A DNA stretch of 64,000 nucleotides from Apodemus sylvaticus (lineage: Eukaryota; Chordata; Mammalia; Rodentia; Muridae), in NCBI RefSeq assembly GCF_947179515.1, contig NC_067477.1, forward strand, positions 122,086,062 through 122,150,061, in the 5' to 3' direction. The notes below the pieces were generated by a model, which saw only the letters and a program-made list of their open reading frames with translations, did not search any database and was not told where the DNA came from. The position numbers were made by a program, and so were the translations under genes. This document shows, piece by piece, positions 56,737-64,000 of the stretch. Position 1 is the stretch's first letter, and the number at the start of each line of letters is the position of its first letter.

Positions 56737-59700
56737 ATGTGTGAATGTTAGATGAAATGTTATGAAATAATTATAATTGTCTATGACAAATAGAACTAGT
56801 AAATATGACTATATTTTTCTAATCATCCAAACTTGTGCTTCTATTTTTTTTATGTGGTGAGACTGGTGATTTAGTAGAACAATGGAGCTTTAGGGGATAT
56901 AAGCTTGCCATTCATAGACTATGCTGCCCTTTTGCAGAAAATTGAATTTGGACTATCAGTTGATCTTAGAGTCTTGGTCTGAACAAGGACACACTGAAGC
57001 TATAAGCAAGAATTTAGTATCAGCATAATGACAGAATACATAGGTATGTGACTTTATCATGAATGGGTCTATAGTAATTACTTGCAGATGAGACTTTGCC
57101 TGTGTTCTACCTATCTTTCTGTTTTGGACAACCATAAGGATGTCCTCCTATATTTCATAAAACCTTTAATGTGATCCTTTTCGTTTTCTTTTTCTTACTG
57201 TTGTACCATAATTTTCAATAACTTGCAGATTACCCTGACTTCTGTATACATTACATTAGCTGACAGGACTTAGACTTTATATTTGTGCTGGACATTAAAA
57301 TTTTAAGTTATTATTTCTGACCACTGGGATTTCAGCTGTTCTGTATCTTCCTCATGACCTCTGCACTCCAATTCCCACATATTCCTAAACCATGCAGAGT
57401 TCATATACTTACCTATCTTGCTTCATCCCTGCATCCTGAACAGAATTCAATACTGAACCTTCTTGCAACTGAAATTTTGTTTGAGGGATGACTTTTGATC
57501 ACTATTTTGGTATTTCCTCTAGTGTTGTGTGACTATTTTACATCGTCTATCAAAATGAGTGCATTTTCAATTTTATAAAGAATATATTCATTTTATTTGG
57601 AGCCTTGCTTTTATGATGATACTTTTTTACTATGTAGATATTTTGTATTTCAATAGAATTTGTAGTGATATCCTTTCTTTTATTCCCATTATTTGTCATG
57701 CTCTTTTTCTTTAATCCCTTTCTCTCTGTTTGCTACCCACATTTATCTGCTAGGGTAAAAGTTTACAGTTATATTAATCTTTCCAGAGACTCAGATTTAT
57801 TTTAGCATGATTTTTTCTAATGATTATTTGAATATCATATTCCTGTTCTTGTCATTAAAAGCATCTCCTATCCCATTCCCTTGCATCTAGTTATACTATA
57901 TAGAGTATATTTTATTATAGGCATTCTTCAAGGAACAATATTCTCACCATTCCCTTAAACTTATAAAACATATATTAATTTGCTAAGTTGATTGCCATCA
58001 CCATATACTCTGGGAAAAGCTTTTTGATTTCCTGATTTGATATGGTGCCTTATTACTTAGAATTGCCTAATGTGTTATTGGATTTTACTTATATGCTTGA
58101 TATCATTGAAATAACACTGATGCTGGTAAGTTTCTGAAGGAAGAAAATGCGGCTTAAACATTTTTGAACTACTTAGGATATTGACCACATGACCAAAAAT
58201 AGTCATAAGTACAGTTAATGTCATTATAGGACTATACTGTGAAATTTTGCCTTCAAAATTAAATTCTATCCCCTAGCTTTAAGCACAGTCTCCCATACAT
58301 TTCCAAGTCTCTTAAAATTACTTGAAAGTACTTAAAATTACTGAAAATGCAGGAAGTTCCCTAATTATTCTTTTCTATAGGCAAGTTCACTTCCCTAAAG
58401 TGATAGAAAGAGAAGAATTAATATTAATAAATAAATGTTACTGCTTTTAGCAAGTGGTTTTTCTCTAGCCCTTGTTTGAGTTTTCTTTCCCAGCTCTGAT
58501 TTTCTACCTTCCTAAGGAAGAAAACTGGCTGCAGCAGTGAATTTAACTCAGCTATTGTCCATCATATTTTTATGTTAAGTCCATGGACTTTTGGAAGAAC
58601 TTGCACATACATCAAATCTTAATAGCATTTTGTATGTTTATAAGATATTCTGTAAGAACAGCCCTTTCTGAAATGGCTAAAGTGCTCTTCAACCTACCAC
58701 TTATTTGCCATGACCAATGTACTACTTTTCCAATGATATTGTGTTTTCTTACAGAGCAATGCCACAAAACCATTTACATCTAACTCTCATGCTGTGAGAT
58801 TTTTTTATGTCAGACAATGAATCATTATTGCACACTTCTGGGGGAATCCATAGCTTGTTCAGAGATTGATTATCTAAGATGCGCTAACCTTGATAATGGG
58901 GGATTATCTGCTCCAAAGAATTTTCCTACGACTCTCTTCCCATTTCTTTCCATAATGTATACCCTATAAATGTGCAAAAATATTTTATTTTCTTAGTGTT
59001 TTACTGTTATAGGAAAAAGAGCAGTATTGCTAAGCTTCTCATTATAAAATTCAATTTCGGGAAGCAGGCTAGGAAGAGGATTATGAATAACAAGGAGATG
59101 GGAAAGGAGAAATTTGTCAAAAAAAAATCATTTCCCAAGGATTGAAAAATAATTCAAAATGCACCAATCAATACAACAGATAAATGTGTGAGACAAAGAA
59201 CTGTTGGGGAGAATATATAAGTTGTAGTTTTGTTAGTAAATATGCTCTGAGTGAAACCAGGAGTAGAAACTAAGAGTTGTCAAATCTCCTGTGAACTAGA
59301 ATGAACATCTATTTGTTCCATGCTCAGCGGGACTGAATGCCTCTGCCAGAAGCCTACTGTCAAGATTCTCTACCACATTTTGTGATCTCTGTCCTGGGGG
59401 AAAAATTTAAATGTGTCATGCTTTCCCATTTCCATCACACAACTCTAATTCTAATTGTGCAGTTAGTGTACATATGATTTCTGATCCATGTGATAACACT
59501 GTGATATCACTAAGTAAAATAATTTATGGAGCTTCTATGAATCAGCACATTCAGGATTCTCAGAATTTTTCTTCTTTCCCCTTCCTTAAGTAAAACCTAT
59601 ACACTTCACTAATTTGTGACTGGTAGATTTGTAAATGAACATATAATTACTTAATATATTGTTTACTATTATATAGGGATTTTAAATCTATTTTGAATTT

Positions 59701-60099
59701 GCAGAGGAAAGTAGCTTCCTTATTTCTTCTGTAGAGTTTGTATACTGAGAGGACAGATGCTAATGACAAATGAAATGGAGCTACAGGCAGAGACTTACCT
59801 CTGATTTGCTCCACTTGTTTTCAGCTCACAATTGATTGCTTGGCTCCAGCAAGGCAGTTCAGATGCTGCTCAAAAGACTTCTCTATTCAGTCTCCTTAGC
59901 AGACATCAAATGGAGGCAATGTTCCATTTGAAATGTTCTTAAAATGTGAGACCTTGCTATTCACATTTTTGCTGGAGTTGCTGAAAGATATTTCAGGACA
60001 GTCCTTTTCTGTATGAGGATGCAAAGATCTGAGGACATCCAGCATTAGGACATTGGAGGAATTCCAGCAGCCAGAAACGATGAGGACATGTCTCAGAGT
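56737..60099. other. 3.4-kb AT-rich stretch, no gene recognised
   Basis: The longest frame is 66 codons (58583-58783), with no motif. No repeat family was recognised by eye; a masking search could find old, degraded elements. Confidence 0.45.
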
Positions 60100-60205
60100 C
60101 TCTTTTGTTTTGTTTTGTTTTGTTTTGCTTTGTTTTGTTTTGTTTTAGTGGTATGGGGAGATTGAGCCTCAGCTTTTCACATGCTTAGGGAAGGGTATTT
60201 ATAGG
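60100..60205 (-). repeat. ID/B4-like SINE, antisense, with (GTTTT)n tail
   Basis: GTGGTATGGGGAGATTGAGCC and CACATGCTTAGGGAAGG are the reverse complement of an ID-type B-box and anticodon-side region. The (GTTTT)n at 60105-60148 lies where its reverse-complemented A-rich tail should be. Confidence 0.6.
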
Positions 60206-60242
60206 GGGAAAAGTGTCACATAAGAATTTTGGTATAAGGTAT

Positions 60243-60575
60243 TTTAGCCTGTTCGGGACTACTATAAACCATTGCCATAAATAAGTGGCTTAGGAACACT
60301 GCACATTTATTTTTCTCACCTCTGTATACAGAAAAAATAAAAGCAATGTCAAGGTATTAGAACATCTACTGAGAAGTTCTATTTTACAAATGCTGTCATC
60401 TCACTGCATCCTAACATGGTGAAAAGATCCACTTCTCTGGATCTTTTGCATTCTTGACAGTATTGCTTTATGATCTGTTTATCTCCTAAATTTTCTACTT
60501 CCTAATGCCTTTGTATAGGTAGTTACAGTTCCATATGATGTTAGATGTACACAGACATCCAGATAATTACGCGAG
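60243..60575 (+). repeat. Ancient mammalian repeat relic, family uncertain
   Basis: Blocks in order (ACTACTATAAACCATTGCC, AAGTGGCTTAGGAAC, TTTATTTTTCTCACCTC, CATCCTAACATGGTGAAAAG, TACACAGACATCCAGATA) follow the layout of an old interspersed repeat known from other mammals, with its GTGGCTTATAAACAACAGAA-like core. I cannot name it reliably. If right, it predates rodents. Confidence 0.4.
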
Positions 60576-61047
60576 ATTGAAGGTTGGCAATGTTCACTAG
60601 AGAGGGAAAGGCAAAAGGATCAGGATTCCAAGGGCATTCTCATTTACACAGTGAGTTTAACACCAGACTCCTTAACATAAGAGTTTGTCTCAAAGATAAA
60701 CAAAATATAATATTAATATTTAAGAACCACTGTATAATCTTAAGCTGATACTACTGTACTAATACTGTACTATTAGCTGTACTAATACTACTGTGGGAGC
60801 AACTAAAAATGAGAGAGCAGAGATTCCCTTGAGCAATTTTAAAAGAGAATATTGGAAGAAAGCTGCTCAGTTGTGTACACAGTCTCTCCTCTCATTTTGT
60901 TGCTGGACACCTGGAGAAAAATACCTGAAATAGACCACTGATTTTTCTTCTGATGTCCAATTTAATACTAATACCAAAGCCAGACATTGCTGTTCAGTGT
61001 ATTATTTGATGGTGATCTGCCCCCACATTCCTTGTTGCAGACTTATT
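60576..61047. other. No feature recognised
   Basis: No frame of 60 codons. A short cluster of near repeats (TGTACTAATACT) lies at 60755-60790. Confidence 0.45.
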
Positions 61048-61085
61048 TACTATACTTGATCTTATCCAAAAGGCTAAGAAGCGAT
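61048..61085 (-). pseudogene. U2 snRNA 5'-end fragment
   Basis: On minus from 61085 the sequence begins ATCGCTTCTTAGCCTTTTGG and continues to TAGTA at 61048, matching the first 38 nt of U2 snRNA with four mismatches. The start is exactly the U2 5' end. The rest of U2, including the branch-point region and Sm site, is missing. It is a non-functional retroposed or recombined fragment; U2 itself is the spliceosomal RNA that pairs with the intron branch point. Confidence 0.75.
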
Positions 61086-61354
61086 GACTTTTTTTTAAAA
61101 TGGTAACACTATTATTTATTCACAAAACAGAATTAATATATTGTACAAATACTGACTAATAAAATTAAGTAACCAAAACATTAATAGTGATACACACTTA
61201 TTCACACTGAAATTAAATTGTAAAATCTAAAAAAGTCTTATAAAATTTATATTTAAAATTGGAAATAGTTTATAGCATTTTATTCTTTGATATGGATTCC
61301 TAAATCCATATTTAACATCATTATTTAACACAGGATTTAACATCATGATTTTTT
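61086..61354. other. Short AT-rich spacer
   Basis: Nothing recognised between the U2 fragment and the antisense L1. Confidence 0.5.
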
Positions 61355-64000
61355 AATATTCTATATTCTTTGTTTACATTACAAATGATTTCCCCTTTCC
61401 CAGTTCTCCCCTCCCCATATGTCCCATAAGCCTTGTTCTCTCCACCCATTCCCCAATCACCTCCCTCCTTTTTCTCTGTCCTGCTACTCCCCTACAATAC
61501 TAGATCAAGCCTTTCCAGGATCAGGACCCTCTCCTTACCTCTTCATGGGAGTCATTTGTTATGCTAATTGTGCCTTGGGTATTCAGAGCTTCTGGGCTAA
61601 TTAATATCTACTCATCAGAGATTGCATTCCATGTGTATTCTTTTGTGATTGGGTTACCTCACTTAGGATGATATTTTCCAGTTCCAACCATTTGTCTAAA
61701 AATTTCAGGAATTCATTATTTTTAATTGCTGAGTAGCATTCCATTGTGTAAATATACCACATTTTCTATATCCATTCCTCCATTGAGGGATATCTGGGTT
61801 CTTTCCAGCTTCTGGCTATTATAAATAAGGCTGCTATGAAGATAGTGGAGCATGTATCCTTATTGCATGCCAGGGAATCCTTTGGGTATATGCCCAGGAG
61901 AGGTATAGCAGGGTCCTCCGAAAGTGTCATGTCCAGTTTTCTGAGGAACTGCCAGCCTGATTTCCATAGTGGTTGTACCATTTTACAGTCCCACCAGGAG
62001 TGGAGGAATGTTCCTCTTTCTCCACATCATTGCCAACACCTGCTGTTTCCTGAGTTTTTAACCTTACCCATTCTGGCTGGTGTAAGGTGAAATCTCAGGG
62101 TTGTTTTGATTTACATTTCCCTAATGACTAATGATGTTGAACATTTCTTAAGGTGCTTCTCAGCTATCCGAATTTCTTCAGGTGAAAATTATTTGTTTAG
62201 CTCTGTACCCCATTTTTAAATAGGATTATTTGGTTCCCTGGGGTCTAACTTATTGTTGTTTGTTATATATTTGATATTAGCCCTCTATTGGATGTAGGGT
62301 TGGTGAAGAGCTTTTCCCAATTTGTTGGTTGCTGTTTTGATCTTTTAACAGTGTCCTTTGCCTTACAGAAACTTTGTAATTTTTTGAAGTCCCTTTTGTC
62401 AATTCTTGATCTTAGAGCATAAGCTATTGGTGTTCTGTTCAGAAACTTTTCCCCTGTGCCCATGACAGCAAGGGTTTTCCCGAGTTTCTTTTCTATTAGT
62501 TTCAGTGTGTCTGGTTTCACATGGAGGTCCTTATTCCACTATATAACAACTCTATCAATAACTATATGAATCCTGCCAATCCACGAGCATGGAGAATATT
62601 TCCATTTTCTGAGATCTTCTTCGATTTCCTTCTTCAGAGACCTGAAGTCGTATAGATCTTTCACTTGTTTGGTTAAAGTCATACCAAGATACTTTATATT
62701 GTTTGTGGCTATTGTGAAAGGAGTCATTTCCCTAACTTCTTTCTCAGCCTGCTTATCTTTTGAGTATAGGAAGGCAACTGATTTGCTTGAGTTGATTTTA
62801 TAAGCAGTCACTTTCCTGAAGTTGTTTATCAGCTGTAGGAGTTCTCTGATGGAGTTTTTTTGGATCACTTAAGTATACTATCATATCATCTGTAAATAAT
62901 GATAATTTCACTTCTTCCTTTCCAATTTGTATCCCTTTGACCTCCTTATGTTGTCTAATTGCCTGAGCTAGTACTTCAAGTACAATATTGAAAAGATAAG
63001 GAGGAAGGGGGCAGTCCTGTCTAGTCCCTGATTTTAGTGGGATTGCTTCAAGTTTCTCTCCATTTAGTTTGATGCTGGATACCGGTTTGCTGTATATTGC
63101 TTTTACTATGTTTAGGTATGGGCCTTGAATTCCTGTTCTTTCTAAGACTTTAAGCATGAAAGGATGCTGAATTTTGTCAAATGCTTTTTCAGCATCAAAT
63201 GAAATGATCATATGTTTTTTTATTTCTTTGACTTTGTTTGTGTAGTGGATTGCATTGATGGATTTCCTTATATTGAACCATCCCTGCATCCCTGGAATGA
63301 AGCCTACTTGATCATGGTGGATGATTGCTTTGATGTATTCTTGGATTCAGTTGGCAAGGATTTTATTTAGTATTTTTGCATCGATATTCATAAGGGAAAT
63401 TGGCCTGAAGTTCTTTTCTTTGTTGGATCTTTTTGTGGTTTTGGTATCAGCGTAATTGTGGCTTTGTAGAATGAGTTGGGTAGTGTTCCTTCTGTTTATA
63501 TTTTGTGGAATAAGTTGAAGAGTATTCTTGTTAGGTCTTCTTTGAAGGTCTGATAGAATTCTGCACTGAAGCCATCTGGTCCAGTGCTTTTTTTGGTTGG
63601 GAGACTTTCTATGACTCCTTTTATTTCTTTAGGGGTTATGGGACTGTTTAGATGATCTATTTGACCATGATTTAATTTTGGTGTTTGATATCTGTCTAGA
63701 AAACTGTCCATTTCCTCCAGATTCTCCAGTTGTGTTGACTATAGGCTTTTCTAGTAGGTTCCGATGATTTTTTGAATTTCCTTAGTTTCTGTTGTTATAT
63801 CTCCCTTTTCATTTCTAATTTTGTTAATCTGGATGCTCTCTCTGTGCCCTTTGGTTAGTCTGGCTAAGGTTTTATCTATCTTGTTGATTTTCTCAAAGAA
63901 CCAGCTCCTGGATTCGTTGATTCTTTGTATGGTTCTCTTTGTTTCTACTTGATTGATTTCAGCCCTGAGTTTAACTCCTCCTTAAAGAAGGAAAGAAGAT
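61355..64000 (-). mobile_element. Antisense LINE-1 running to the window edge
   Basis: On minus it enters near 63978 in the ORF2 linker (IKLRAEINQ region, with a roughly 20-bp deletion at about 63972), passes the RT and ends in a 3' UTR of the CCCCATATGTCCCATAAGCC type with an A-rich end near 61355. An internal deletion of about 0.5 kb at about 62540 joins the HIKPDTLK region to the SWIGRI region. The last 20 bases of the window (from about 63985) no longer look like L1. Same 3' UTR type as the copies at 10628 and 17991. Confidence 0.93.
61615..63980 (-). pseudogene. L1 ORF2, RT and C-terminal region
   Basis: Frames on minus: 63496-63711 (MDSFLDRYQTPKLNHGQIDH...GFSAEFYQTF, RT start); 62798-63289 (QGWFNIRKSINAIHY, SFDAEKAFDKIQH, SGTRQDCPLPPYLFNIVLE, catalytic motif FTDD with both Asp kept); 62539-62868 (SSKSVAFLYSKDKQ); 62263-62520 (KPDTLKLIEKKLGKTL); 61766-61981 (PLWKSGWQFLRKLD, PSMEEWI). 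Frameshifts separate all of them and the Cys-rich part near 62000-62100 is out of frame. An inactive relic, better preserved than the copy at 1-2945. Confidence 0.92.

Noticed and set aside
1..64000. A new multi-gene system
   Set aside because: No cluster of non-L1 coding sequence exists; all substantial frames are L1 or simple repeat.

Overview
This window is non-coding nuclear DNA from a rodent, almost certainly a murid (rat/mouse group). The evidence is the mix of retroposons: L1 copies with a muroid-type ORF1 and ORF2, and SINEs of the B1, B3, B4 and ID-like kinds. The species cannot be fixed from the sequence. The young L1 copies carry a 3' UTR and ORF2 C-terminus that differ from the Mus musculus L1 I know, so another murid is possible. 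I found no host protein-coding gene, exon or processed pseudogene. All open frames above about 110 codons are L1 protein remnants, or frames running through L1 or simple repeat.

LINE-1 DNA makes up roughly a third of the window, in at least five 3'-UTR types of different age. 1-2945 is an old sense-strand ORF2 relic. 10628-11443 and 17991-18535 are antisense 3' ends. 16202-16394 is a tiny antisense insertion with a perfect 16-bp target-site duplication (TSD). 23888-24115 is an old 3' end whose tail has become a GATA array. 25897-30730 is the largest copy: antisense, truncated at the ORF1 start, with a stop-free 386-codon ORF1 frame and a broken ORF2. 38299-40231, 40834-43427 and 50995-53452 are three independent 5'-inverted (twin-primed) insertions, each with a visible TSD. 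44868-45425 is an old sense 3' UTR. 46804-48878 is an antisense insertion with a perfect 859-bp internal tandem duplication. 50697-50980 is a small internally deleted copy. 61355 to the right edge is an older antisense copy with part of its reverse transcriptase.

Between these lie AT-rich single-copy-looking stretches with SINEs, two probable LTR remnants (4684-5127 and 25490-25890), a hAT-like DNA transposon relic (19328-19385), a 38-nt U2 snRNA-like fragment (61048-61085, minus strand), an ancient mammalian repeat relic (60243-60575), a 10-bp minisatellite and many microsatellites. Several microsatellites are visibly the expanded tails of retroposons.

No new gene system is present. The interesting content is structural: complete, readable records of retrotransposition (inversion junctions, TSDs, endonuclease sites, double poly(A) tails) and of later duplication and decay.
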